14,653 nt of DNA from NCBI GenBank assembly GCA_900546315.1, contig URCP01000071.1, positions 1 through 14,653 on the forward strand, in the 5' to 3' direction. Position numbers and translations under genes: made by a program. This DNA comes from an uncultured Eubacteriales bacterium (GTDB lineage: Bacteria; Bacillota; Clostridia; Oscillospirales; CAG-272). Below are positions 6,864 to 14,505 of this stretch, piece after piece. Each line of letters begins with the position of its first letter. Within the stretch, counting starts at the first letter, position 1. Under the pieces are notes generated by a model, which saw only the letters and a program-made list of their open reading frames with translations, was not told where the DNA came from and searched no databases.

Positions 6864-7859
6864 ATGATTTTCTACACACTCGAAATCCTCTCACAGCCCA
6901 GAATAGAATTTGCCTGCTCGACTATAGAAATAATGACGCCTGAATCCCGCAACATAATCGACCACCGCAGCGGTATGATTGAATTCGGCATTAACAGCAA
7001 CATAGATTTCCGCGTGGAATCCGGAACCGGCACCCGCGTCCAGCACGCCGACCGCGTCGGAATCTATTTTCCGGACGAAAAATACACCATCTCTCCAATA
7101 ATATCAAAAAACGCCGAAACCCAGATGAACTCAGTCTCAGTCCGCATTGATCATATGCGCCTCAAAAGACACTCCACCTCAAGTGACGCCGAAGCTGCAA
7201 GGATAATCGACGGCCTCCCCGCCGATTCAATCGCCCTTCCCGAAACGCTCTCCCTCTCCCGCGACGACACCGAGGTCTTCATATCCACCATGCGCTCCCT
7301 CATCAGCACCCGTCTCGAACACACCGCCGCCGGCCGTCTCAGATGCCTCTCCCTCTGGTATGAGCTCGCGGCCCAGACCGACTCCGCCTTCCGCTCCGGG
7401 ATCTACTCACAACTCGAAAAAAGCGGAGATATCCCATCAAGCTCATACTACCATGTCTACCGCATCAGGCACTACGTAACCGACCATATCTCCGAGGATC
7501 TGTCCGTCACACGCATTGCCAGCGCAATCGGGCTCTCCCCCGACTACGCAGGCCGGATTTTCCGCCGTGAGTGCGGTATCTCTCTCACCGAACACATCCT
7601 CAGAACACGCGTCAGCCTGCTTCGAAGCCTCATAAGCTCAGAAAGCTCTTCCCCTCTCTCAGAACTGACCGCCAGAGCCGGCTTCAAGGACCTGAGGTAC
7701 GCCCAGCGTGTCTTCAAACAAAAAACCGGCTGTACCATGCACCGCTGCCGCCAACTCGACACCGGCATAACCCTCTGGCACAACGACCCCTGGCAAACCC
7801 CCGACTTGGAAACCGATATCTACCGCCAGGGGTCAGCTCACGGAGCCGATAGTCAATAA
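6864..7859 (+). CDS. AraC-family transcriptional regulator with unusual N-terminal region
   Basis: A 331-residue protein whose residues about 200-298 form the double helix-turn-helix of AraC/XylS regulators: LSVTRIASAIGLSPDYAGRIF (first reader helix region, from 213) and SELTARAGFKDLRYAQRVFKQKTG (second, from 266), ending near CRQL. A 33-residue low-similarity tail follows. The N-terminal 190 residues would be the ligand-sensing part; no clear cupin motif was recognised. The start is set by GGAGG (6853-6857), 6 bases before the ATG. The coding strand is markedly C-rich and G-poor compared with neighbouring genes, a possible sign of separate origin. It is divergent from the leftward lipoprotein operon and most likely controls it through the shared 220-bp region containing the TATCCGTCA repeats. 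A terminator follows. The family is sure; ligand and target are inferred. Confidence 0.85.
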   Translation: MIFYTLEILSQPRIEFACSTIEIMTPESRNIIDHRSGMIEFGINSNIDFRVESGTGTRVQHADRVGIYFPDEKYTISPIISKNAETQMNSVSVRIDHMRLKRHSTSSDAEAARIIDGLPADSIALPETLSLSRDDTEVFISTMRSLISTRLEHTAAGRLRCLSLWYELAAQTDSAFRSGIYSQLEKSGDIPSSSYYHVYRIRHYVTDHISEDLSVTRIASAIGLSPDYAGRIFRRECGISLTEHILRTRVSLLRSLISSESSSPLSELTARAGFKDLRYAQRVFKQKTGCTMHRCRQLDTGITLWHNDPWQTPDLETDIYRQGSAHGADSQ

Positions 7860-7904
7860 TCACTGTCAGCCACATGATCGGCCGAACCGGAATAATCACA
7901 AGAG

Positions 7905-7976
7905 ACACTGAACAATCCTCTGTCAGTGTTCTTGAAAACGGACTGTCTGAACAGCTTCGGACAGTCCGTTTTGTGC
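7905..7976 (+). terminator. Double hairpin terminator after the first AraC gene
   Basis: The main hairpin is a perfect 13-bp stem (7935-7947 with 7960-7972) with a 12-base loop; its right arm ends in TTTT followed by GTGCTT. A smaller hairpin precedes it (ACACTGA 7905-7911 with TCAGTGT 7923-7929). Together they lie 45-115 bases after the regulator stop and before the next promoter at 7996. The stem begins with AAAA, so it could also act on the opposite strand. Confidence 0.75.
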
Positions 7977-7995
7977 TTATCACCGAAACGTTATC

Positions 7996-8024
7996 TTGAT
8001 TCTTCTGTGCCATAATGATATAAT
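7996..8024 (+). promoter_or_regulatory. Promoter of the serine hydrolase gene
   Basis: TTGATT at 7996-8001, 17-bp spacer, TATAAT at 8019-8024, preceded by TGA at 8016-8018 (extended -10). The predicted start is near 8031, giving a leader of about 47 bases that includes the strong AGGAGG site at 8065-8070, 7 bases before the ATG. The layout is identical to the promoters at 6785 and 14534. Confidence 0.8.
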
Positions 8025-8077
8025 AATGATGAACAAATCGGATATTTCCGTTCATACGGTATACAGGAGGTATATAC

Positions 8078-9130
8078 ATGATTCTTGAAAACACCGCAGG
8101 TCTTATGCGCGCGGGACTCGCTTCTGCGCGGTTCGGCTCTTACGCCGTGCTCGTGTGCATGGGGGACACCACCGCGTTCGTCACGTCGCCGGATGTCGGT
8201 CCGGACACCTATTTCGATATCGCCAGCATGGGCAAGGCGCTCATCACCGCCCCGCTCATACTCCGCGCCGTCGGGGAGGGAAAAATATCGCTCGACGACA
8301 CGCTCGACAGATTCTTCGTAATCCCGGAATGCCCGGACAAAGAGACCAAGAAGCATATAACGATAACCCAGCTTCTGACCCACACATCCGGAATCGTCCG
8401 AATCCCGCTCTCCCCCGAGGCGGCGGCAAAAGGAAACGACGCCCTCGCCGAGCAGATCATCTCGAACCCGCTCGCCTACACGCCCGGAACGAAGTACGTC
8501 TATTCCTGCAACGCCTATATCCTGCTCGGTTTCATAGCGGAAAAGATATACGGCGCCCCACTTGACAGACTCTTCGAAAAATACATCAAGGAACCCCTCG
8601 GTCTTACGAGAAGCCGCTTCAACATAGCCCTCGACGAGCCGGACGCCGTGATAAGCTACAGGTGGAGAGAACCCGGAAAGTATCGTGTCGACGACGAAAA
8701 CGTCCAGATAATGGGCGGTATCGCCGGGAGCGGCGCGAACTTCTGGACACTTCGCGATATCGACGTCTTCTGCAAGGCGGTCATGGAAAGGAGCGGAAAG
8801 CTCTGGGCGCCGAATCTGTATGACCTCGCCGAGAAGGACTACACTCCCGGAGCTCAGTTTGAGGAAGGCAGGGGACTCGGCTGGCTCGTGGTCGACAAAC
8901 GCTATCAACAGACCGGAAAGCTCTTCCCGGATGGAAGCTTCGGTCACTGCGGTCACACCGGCTGCTCAATGTACATGAGCCGCGAAAAGGATCTCCGCGT
9001 CATAATCCTGACGAACGCCACGAGATACGCGAACATGGCGAACGATTTTCACGGATACGACTACGGAAAGATCGAGAAGATGCGCGAGGAGATACACAAC
9101 GCGATAGCGGACGATCTTGGAATAAACTGA
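8078..9130 (+). CDS. Beta-lactamase-fold serine hydrolase (class C / EstB-like)
   Basis: A 350-residue protein of the class C beta-lactamase-related superfamily, which includes esterases, D-peptidases and transesterases. The nucleophile motif SxxK is S50-MG-K53 in FDIASMGKAL. The second motif lies in KYVYSCNAYILLG, giving Y142-S-C144 where YxN is usual. The third is H293-T-G295 in GHCGHTGC, the counterpart of KTG. LLTHTSG (99-105) is also typical. There is no signal peptide, so it probably acts in the cytoplasm as an esterase or amidase rather than as a secreted resistance enzyme. It has its own promoter and strong ribosome-binding site. It converges on the second AraC gene with an 8-bp gap and no recognisable terminator. 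A role in removing acyl groups from imported sugars would fit the neighbourhood but is inference. Confidence 0.85.
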   Translation: MILENTAGLMRAGLASARFGSYAVLVCMGDTTAFVTSPDVGPDTYFDIASMGKALITAPLILRAVGEGKISLDDTLDRFFVIPECPDKETKKHITITQLLTHTSGIVRIPLSPEAAAKGNDALAEQIISNPLAYTPGTKYVYSCNAYILLGFIAEKIYGAPLDRLFEKYIKEPLGLTRSRFNIALDEPDAVISYRWREPGKYRVDDENVQIMGGIAGSGANFWTLRDIDVFCKAVMERSGKLWAPNLYDLAEKDYTPGAQFEEGRGLGWLVVDKRYQQTGKLFPDGSFGHCGHTGCSMYMSREKDLRVIILTNATRYANMANDFHGYDYGKIEKMREEIHNAIADDLGIN

Positions 9131-9138
9131 ATTCTTCA

Positions 9139-9933
9139 CTAACACAGCCTTTTCTTCACGAACTCGGTCGGACTGACACCGGTCCGATCACGGAAGAATC
9201 TTGAAAAGTAGTTTGCGTCGTTGAATCCTGTGAGCCTCGCCGTCTCGTTCACGCTCTTTCCGGACGAGAGGAGACGCTTCGCTTCCTCGAGCTTCAGCCG
9301 CATCATATACTGGAGCGGCGGGAGACCATACGCTTTCTGGAACCGGTGACGGAAATAGTCCGGCGTCATCCCGGAAATAGATGAGAGAATCGCGATGTCT
9401 ATGTACTCATCCCGGAAATGTCCGGATATGTACTCCTCTGCCGCCGCGAGCTTCGTTGCCGAGCGATCCGCGCGCTCCACCGGCGTCGTGTCGTCGCGGA
9501 TCGTCGCGAGAAGCTTGTACAGTGCCGCCATGCACTCGACACTCGCGCCGCCCTTCGCCGACCAGAGATTCGCTACCTTGCAGAAACAGGTGTAGATTTT
9601 TTCGGAGTCATTCATCTTTCTCAGTATCGGGTGCGGCGGGAGCGGCTTCATGGAATCGAAGAAGATATAGACGCCTTTTCCCTCTTTGATGACCTTCCGG
9701 TCGTAGAGGATATTGTCGCGCGATTCTTTCGGCAAGTACAGCAGAGTTCCGCCCCAGTAGTCGTAACGCTCGTTATCATACAGTATATCGGTGCGTCCGT
9801 TCATCTTGATGCCGAGCTGATATTTGTCCCTGTCCGCGAAGCCGACCGAGTGTTCTCCCGGTATGGCGTACGCGTGGCTCGCGAACAGGATGCTGAGACC
9901 CGTCCAGTCGTATATTTCAAAGTACTCGTTCAT
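9139..9933 (-). CDS. AraC-family transcriptional regulator with cupin-type sensor domain
   Basis: Residues about 165-264 are an AraC/XylS DNA-binding domain: IDIAILSSISGMTPDYFRHRF (first HTH), SVNETARLTGFNDANYFSRF (second) and the family ending GVSPTEFVKKR. The first 130 residues fit a cupin-like arabinose-binding-type sensor. I place the start at the ATG at 9933 (264 residues). A longer reading would use a TTG at 9963, but that codon overlaps the TATAAT of the gene's own promoter, so it would not be on the mRNA; GGGGG (9943-9947) 9 bases before the ATG can serve as ribosome-binding site. It is divergent from the lipoprotein-esterase operon across about 120 bp and is its most likely regulator. 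No terminator separates it from the convergent serine hydrolase gene, so the two transcripts may overlap. Confidence 0.87.
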   Translation of the reverse strand: MNEYFEIYDWTGLSILFASHAYAIPGEHSVGFADRDKYQLGIKMNGRTDILYDNERYDYWGGTLLYLPKESRDNILYDRKVIKEGKGVYIFFDSMKPLPPHPILRKMNDSEKIYTCFCKVANLWSAKGGASVECMAALYKLLATIRDDTTPVERADRSATKLAAAEEYISGHFRDEYIDIAILSSISGMTPDYFRHRFQKAYGLPPLQYMMRLKLEEAKRLLSSGKSVNETARLTGFNDANYFSRFFRDRTGVSPTEFVKKRLC

Positions 9934-9962
9934 ATTTGAATACCCCCAAACAGCTTTACTCA

Positions 9963-9991
9963 ATTATAACACATAAACAGCGGGTTGTAAA
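9963..9991 (-). promoter_or_regulatory. Promoter of the second AraC-family regulator gene
   Basis: On the - strand TTTACA (9991-9986) and TATAAT (9968-9963) are separated by 17 bp, and TGT just before the -10 makes it an extended -10. The predicted start is near 9956, about 23 bases before the ATG at 9933. This placement rules out the upstream TTG as start codon. Confidence 0.8.
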
Positions 9992-10052
9992 CCCCGGAAT
10001 GTCCGTTTTGTGCTGATGACAAGAATTTTTATGAGTTCAGGAGGATAACCAG
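9992..10052 (+). promoter_or_regulatory. Upstream region of the lipoprotein-esterase operon, no clear sigma-A promoter
   Basis: I find no acceptable -10/-35 pair reading rightwards between the regulator promoter and the ATG at 10053. A TTGTAA at 9985-9990 has no -10 at the correct distance. TTGT (10008-10011) and ACAA (10018-10021) form a short inverted repeat. A good AGGAGG site at 10039-10044 lies 8 bases before the ATG. Lack of a self-sufficient promoter would fit control by the divergent AraC protein. Confidence 0.35.
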
Positions 10053-11519
10053 ATGAAAAGAAACACAGGAACAAGAGCCCTCACGCTTCTGCTCGCCGTC
10101 ATGCTGATGACCGCGTCCTGCGGTACAGCGGCGGATAACCCGTCCGGAGGCGACACAACGTCCGGAGAGGGCACGTCAACGGCGGAGGAAACCACAGCCG
10201 CGCGCGACACACTTCCGGATGACCTCGATTTCGGCGGGGAGACGGTGAATCTGTTCGTAGACCGCGAGATGCTCATTCCGGAGTATAACGCGGAGCAGGA
10301 CGGCGATATCGTCAACGACGCCATATACGAACGCAACAACGCCGTACAGGAGAGACTCAACGTCACGTTCAACTTCATCGAGTCGGACGGACTGTACGCG
10401 AACCAGAAGATATTCCAGGGAGCCGTCAGGTCGAGCGTTCTCGCTGGAGAATCGGCATATGACATTGTCGCCGGCTATGGGGTATCGATGTCGATACTCG
10501 CGGGTGAAAAACTGTTCTACAACCTGCCTGACACGAAATATATCGACTTTGATATGCCGTGGTGGCCGGACAGTCTGACTGGCGCGCTCAGCGTTTTCGG
10601 AAAGCTCTATATGGCGTCGGGCGACATTTCGACGAACACTATCGGCACATCCTTCGGGGTGCTGTTCAACAAGGATCTTACGGAAAAGTATCAGATAAGC
10701 GGACTGTACTCTCTGGTTGACGAGGGCAAGTGGACGTTTGACAAGCTGTTTTCACTCACGAGCGACATCTATACTGACCTCAACAGCGACTCAAAGAAAG
10801 ATAAAGAGGACTTTTTCGGCATCGGAATGTCCGACACATTCATAGACAACGCGTGGTACGCCTGCGGTCTCAGGGTCGTTGAACAGGATGATGAGATGGG
10901 ACAGAAGGTCTCTCCGCTGCTCACCAGTGAGAAGGCGTCCGACTTCATCAACAAGATGACAAAGGCGTTTCATGGCTCAAATTCCGGATTCATCAGCAAC
11001 GATGAGGAGAATCCGGTGGATTTCCTTAACCAGAAGTACGTTTTCATGCTGAATTCGATCGACTACGCCGCGAGCACTCTGAGGGACGCGCCATTTGAAT
11101 ACGGCGTTCTCCCGACTCCGAAGTGGGACGAGGCGCAGGAGAACTACATAACCGCGGCGACCTACACAGGCTCTATGTATGCCATTCCGACCGACGCGAA
11201 GGATACGGATGTATCATCAGCGGTCATAGAGGCGCTCGCGTCCGAGGGATATTACCGCGTTGCTCCGGCGTTCTTTGAGACGGCGATGAAGGTCAAGTAT
11301 TCGTCAGACGACGACACATCGAGGATGTACGATATAATCAAAGCCTCGATAATGTACGATTTCGGCAGAGTTTATTCGGCCGCCGGACTTGACGGAATCC
11401 CCGGCATGATGCGCGGCGCGGTCAGGGACAACAACAAGAACTGGGCGTCGACCGCCGCGAAGAAGATGTCAAAGCTCGAAAAGCTCCTCGCCGATCTCGT
11501 CGAGAAATTCGCGGAGTGA
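10053..11519 (+). CDS. Extracellular solute-binding lipoprotein (ABC sugar uptake type), copy 2
   Basis: A 488-residue lipoprotein with signal peptide and lipobox TASC (Cys23), then a Gly/Ser/Thr/Glu-rich linker to about residue 52. The mature region is homologous along its length to the lipoprotein at 5177-6643, sharing VNDAIYERNNAVQERL, the PWW motif (169-171), FNKDLT (205-210), GKWTFDK (225-231), an EF-hand-like loop at 242-253 (D, N, D, K, D, D at positions 1, 3, 5, 7, 9, 12) and LPTPKWDE. Similarity is moderate, so the two probably bind different sugars. No transport permease is nearby. It is the first gene of a two-gene operon, ending 4 bases before the SGNH esterase gene, so the ligand may be an acetylated oligosaccharide. 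It is divergent from the second AraC regulator. The start is supported by AGGAGG 8 bases upstream and by the signal peptide. Confidence 0.85.
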   Translation: MKRNTGTRALTLLLAVMLMTASCGTAADNPSGGDTTSGEGTSTAEETTAARDTLPDDLDFGGETVNLFVDREMLIPEYNAEQDGDIVNDAIYERNNAVQERLNVTFNFIESDGLYANQKIFQGAVRSSVLAGESAYDIVAGYGVSMSILAGEKLFYNLPDTKYIDFDMPWWPDSLTGALSVFGKLYMASGDISTNTIGTSFGVLFNKDLTEKYQISGLYSLVDEGKWTFDKLFSLTSDIYTDLNSDSKKDKEDFFGIGMSDTFIDNAWYACGLRVVEQDDEMGQKVSPLLTSEKASDFINKMTKAFHGSNSGFISNDEENPVDFLNQKYVFMLNSIDYAASTLRDAPFEYGVLPTPKWDEAQENYITAATYTGSMYAIPTDAKDTDVSSAVIEALASEGYYRVAPAFFETAMKVKYSSDDDTSRMYDIIKASIMYDFGRVYSAAGLDGIPGMMRGAVRDNNKNWASTAAKKMSKLEKLLADLVEKFAE

Positions 11520-11523
11520 GGAT

Positions 11524-12513
11524 ATGCGGCTTGACGCGGAAGCTGTCCGCGATATCACCCGCGGAACCGAGCTTATAACAGAGTGTGATGAAAAAATCTC
11601 GTTCTTCCGCTTCACACCGGAGCAGGCGGAAATGTACAGAAAGTACAGGTGTGAGGATTACTGTCTGATGACGAATTCTACGGCTGACGTGCGTATGGCT
11701 TTCCGTACCGATTCTGAGCGCGTCGGGTTCGACTATGAGCTGTCGTTCGGTTCTCACCGTGAACCGGCTTGGTTCGATATCTGCGTGGACGGCGCGCTGG
11801 TCGTGCATACAGGCAGCGCGGACGGAAAGCCTGAGACCGGTCATATAGACGCCGACCTCGGCAATGGTACAAAGGTCGTTGAGATCTGTTTCCCGTGGTC
11901 AAGGGCGGTGACAATCTCGGGGTTCACTCTTGATGACGGCGCGGCTGTCGTACCTGTCAGACGGAAATACACAATGATATCCTACGGAGACTCGATAACG
12001 CACGGATATGACGCCGAATACCCTTCGCTCGCGCTGTCGTCGGCGCTGTCGCGGATGCTCGGGGCGGACAACACGAACAAGGCAATCGCCGGGGACATAT
12101 TCTTTCCGGAGCTGCTTCTGCCGGAAGAGCCGATAACTCCCGACATAGTGACCGCCGCCTACGGCACTAACAACTGGAATATCCAGGATAAGGAGTCGTT
12201 TGTCGGGGACTGCCGGCGATTCTATTCCGCCCTGTCGGAAAAATACCGGTCATCGCGGATCTTCGCGGTGCTCCCGATATGGAGGGACGACAACGATAAG
12301 CAGACGAGGTTCGGAGAGCCGTTTGAGAGAACCGCGGATATAATCCGCGAGGTATGCGCGCCGCTTGATAACGTAACGGTCGTCGGCGGAACGCGCATGA
12401 CGCCGCACCTCGGCGATTTCTACACGGACGGTCTGCACCCGAACGACAAGGGCTTCTGCGTGTACGCCGCGAACCTTTACCGTGAGATCATTGCCGCGCT
12501 TGGAAACAACTGA
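11524..12513 (+). CDS. SGNH/GDSL-family esterase, probable carbohydrate deacetylase
   Basis: A 329-residue, two-domain protein without a signal peptide. Residues about 1-145 look like a beta-sandwich. Residues about 148-329 are an SGNH hydrolase: GDSITHG with Ser157, a block II glycine near G190 (AIAGD), YGTNN (213-217) giving the block III Gly214 and Asn217, and DGLHPNDKG with Asp302 and His305 completing the triad. A beta-sandwich followed by an SGNH domain is the plan of CE2 and related acetyl-xylan/mannan esterases, so removal of acetyl groups from sugars is the best guess. It begins 4 bases after the lipoprotein stop, with GGAG (11513-11516) inside the end of that gene as ribosome-binding site, so the two are cotranscribed. 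Its cytoplasmic location implies action on imported oligosaccharides. The superfamily is sure, the substrate inferred. Confidence 0.85.
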   Translation: MRLDAEAVRDITRGTELITECDEKISFFRFTPEQAEMYRKYRCEDYCLMTNSTADVRMAFRTDSERVGFDYELSFGSHREPAWFDICVDGALVVHTGSADGKPETGHIDADLGNGTKVVEICFPWSRAVTISGFTLDDGAAVVPVRRKYTMISYGDSITHGYDAEYPSLALSSALSRMLGADNTNKAIAGDIFFPELLLPEEPITPDIVTAAYGTNNWNIQDKESFVGDCRRFYSALSEKYRSSRIFAVLPIWRDDNDKQTRFGEPFERTADIIREVCAPLDNVTVVGGTRMTPHLGDFYTDGLHPNDKGFCVYAANLYREIIAALGNN

Positions 12514-12515
12514 AA

Positions 12516-12552
12516 AAGAGCTTCCGTCGGATTCCGGCGGAAGCTTTGCTGT
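12516..12552. terminator. Bidirectional terminator between convergent genes
   Basis: A 12-bp stem (12519-12530 with 12534-12545, one T-G wobble) with a 3-base loop ATT. Rightwards it is followed by TTTGCTGTTTATTT; leftwards, after two bases, by TTTTT from the A-run at 12513-12517. It fills nearly all of the 39-bp gap between the esterase gene and the convergent 640-residue gene and can serve both. Confidence 0.85.
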
Positions 12553-14475
12553 TTATTTATCGAGTGCTCCGAAGTATTTTATCATGAAGTACAGATACCC
12601 GTCCTGCTCGTTCGCGAACTCGTCGTAGTATTCGGCTCTGACGCCGTTCACATAGAGTGGGTGGACTCTCGTGCAGGAGGCGCTTCCGTCCTCGTGGAAC
12701 AGGCATAGGCAGTTTCTCGCTCCCATCACGGCGCGTTTTGCCATTTTCTTGTCGCCGGCGCATTCCGCGCACTGGATGAGCGCGTCGGACGAGTGAATCG
12801 ACGCTGTGTGCGGGAAGGTGTCGCCGAAGACGCGGCGTTTCCCGAACCAGAACGCGTCCCAGTGCCGCAGTGCGAGGTTATTGAGAAGATAGCTTGGCTG
12901 GCGTCCGTTGAAGCGTTCGAGGATGTCCGCGTGCTTCATCGCTTCGTCGAGCCATTCCTTTTCGCCGGTGATCATGTACATTTCGACGTTCAGGGCGGCG
13001 GCGGGGGAGACTATCGTCTGCTCGTACCTGACTTCGTGCTCGGGGTAGTTTATGCCGAAGTTCTTTATGTTCGTGACGTGCTTTCTGAAAAGCTCCGTGA
13101 TCTCTTCCGCGTCTTCTGTTTTTCCGGCGCTTCTCAGCGCGTCGACCGTTTCGAACATCGACAGACCGTTCGGATAGAATTTTTCGCCGCCTATCGTGTA
13201 GTAGACCTTCAGAAGCCGCACCATCTTGTCGAGGTATGTCTCGTCGCCGGTGAGCTTGTACATCTCGAGTGTCATGAGAGCCATCCACGGTGCGTTGTAG
13301 AGCCGTTTCGTCGTCGGGTCCTTGCCGATTGTGTTGTATACCTCGCCGGTCTCCTCGTCGAAGAACTCGCGGGTTATGAAGCGGTAGTAGCGGAGAAGAC
13401 TCGTCAGCATTTCGTCATCCGGTCGGTACTGGAGATATTTCGCGATGAATAGCCCCATTACGAGCCGTTCGCGCGAGGCGTTGTAGTCTCCGTTCAGGTT
13501 GTCGAATATCTTCAGCTTGTCCTCGTTGTCATAGATGAGGTATGCGCCGTCGAGAGCGCTCTCCGGGTTTATGTACTGCTGATTGCGGACGATGAATTCC
13601 GCGCGCCGTCTCGCCGTCTCCTCAAACGGGATGTGAACGAAGAACTCGGCTTTCGTGGTTCTTCCGCCGGATGTCACATGAAATATGTGCTCGCCGGTGC
13701 GCCCGGGGATATAATCGACGTATGTCGCGGAGACGTCGTGTGACGCCGGGACTTTCGCTCCGTCGAGGGTTATCTCCGCGTCCGGGCGGTTCACGCTGAA
13801 CTTTATGTGCTCGCCCTGATACACCGTGTAATTGTCGGTGTCGAAGAGCATGACCTCCGGCATATCCGCGATCGTCTCGTAGAATTTTCCGTCCGGGCAG
13901 AAGAAGAGCTTCCATTCGATAGTCATTGTCTGAGAGGGACGCAGATCGAACGGCGACGGATGAAGGATTATGTCACCGCGGTCGTTGCTCCACTCGGAGA
14001 GGTCGCGCTCGACGCTGTATGTGTCGAGACTGCCTTTTGTCAGGACGAGACCGAGACAGCTTTCGGACGGCCCCATCCGTCTCGCCTCGACACAGGATAC
14101 CTCGCCGCCGCACCAGATGTGCGCGTGGCAGCGCTTTGTCATGCAGACCGACGCCTTGTCGTAGCTGTCGTTGAAGGTCGCGTATATCCCCGTCTCGCCG
14201 CGCCGCATGAAGATGTCACAGCCGATTCCGGAACGGAATGTGTAGCGCTCGGTGAGGATTCCGCCGTCAAGGACGCGCTCGACGTCGATGATCATGTGTT
14301 TCGTTTTGTAGACGGCTTTCAGACCGGTGTCCGTCTTTTCGACTGAGACGACCTCGGCGTCCTTGACGAGTCCCCATGTTGACTTTCCCTCGACCCAGTT
14401 CATCGCGTGCCGGTCGGTGGTATCGACGATCGAATCGACCCCGCCGTTCTCGTAGTTGAAGTTTACAGATAGCAT
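12553..14475 (-). CDS. Uncharacterised 640-aa protein, probable (alpha/alpha)-toroid glycosidase-like enzyme
   Basis: I cannot name the family. There is no signal peptide, so it is likely cytoplasmic. Residues about 1-200 are beta-rich, like the N-terminal sandwich of many sugar-active enzymes. About 205-285 resembles an Ig-like linker (HIKFSVNRPDAEITLDG). About 286-640 is helical with Trp, Tyr and His-rich turns typical of six-hairpin barrels: FDNLNGDYNASRERL (324-338), YNAPWMALMTLEMYKLTGD (393-411), a second MYMITGEKEWLDEA (499-512), RHWDAFWFGKR (537-547), and YYDEFANEQDGYLYFM near the end. Asp540 and the Asp/Glu residues around 325-337 and 617-625 are candidate active-site residues. The start is supported by AAAGGA 7 bases upstream and by a good promoter. 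It is transcribed alone, sharing a terminator with the esterase. A role in degrading imported oligosaccharides is inference. Confidence 0.6.
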   Translation of the reverse strand: MLSVNFNYENGGVDSIVDTTDRHAMNWVEGKSTWGLVKDAEVVSVEKTDTGLKAVYKTKHMIIDVERVLDGGILTERYTFRSGIGCDIFMRRGETGIYATFNDSYDKASVCMTKRCHAHIWCGGEVSCVEARRMGPSESCLGLVLTKGSLDTYSVERDLSEWSNDRGDIILHPSPFDLRPSQTMTIEWKLFFCPDGKFYETIADMPEVMLFDTDNYTVYQGEHIKFSVNRPDAEITLDGAKVPASHDVSATYVDYIPGRTGEHIFHVTSGGRTTKAEFFVHIPFEETARRRAEFIVRNQQYINPESALDGAYLIYDNEDKLKIFDNLNGDYNASRERLVMGLFIAKYLQYRPDDEMLTSLLRYYRFITREFFDEETGEVYNTIGKDPTTKRLYNAPWMALMTLEMYKLTGDETYLDKMVRLLKVYYTIGGEKFYPNGLSMFETVDALRSAGKTEDAEEITELFRKHVTNIKNFGINYPEHEVRYEQTIVSPAAALNVEMYMITGEKEWLDEAMKHADILERFNGRQPSYLLNNLALRHWDAFWFGKRRVFGDTFPHTASIHSSDALIQCAECAGDKKMAKRAVMGARNCLCLFHEDGSASCTRVHPLYVNGVRAEYYDEFANEQDGYLYFMIKYFGALDK

Positions 14476-14505
14476 ATGTTTGTCCTTTCTGTGAGCTATA
14501 TATAG

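Noticed and set aside
7905..7929. The ACACTGA/TCAGTGT hairpin as a second end of an element matching the repeat at 6817-6838, making the AraC gene a mobile cassette
   Set aside because: Only 7-8 bases (ACACTGA) are shared with the repeat, which is expected by chance locally; the hairpin is better explained as part of the terminator.
7991..8956. A 321-codon minus-strand frame opposite the serine hydrolase gene
   Set aside because: The plus-strand gene has SxxK and HxG motifs, a promoter and AGGAGG. The antisense frame is Arg/Glu/Val-rich shadow sequence and would overlap the promoter region.
8078..9130. Secreted beta-lactamase for antibiotic resistance
   Set aside because: No signal peptide, a YSC instead of YxN motif and a sugar-use neighbourhood; esterase-like members of the superfamily fit better.
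7964..10020. A 14-base match GTCCGTTTTGTGCT at 7964-7977 and 10001-10014, upstream of two different genes, as a shared operator
   Set aside because: One copy is mostly the right arm of the terminator stem after the AraC gene. A simple estimate for a 14.6-kb window gives roughly 0.5 exact 14-base matches by chance, so this is not significant by itself.
12793..13452. A 219-codon plus-strand frame inside the 640-aa gene
   Set aside because: Valine- and arginine-rich antisense shadow without a promoter or a convincing ribosome-binding site.
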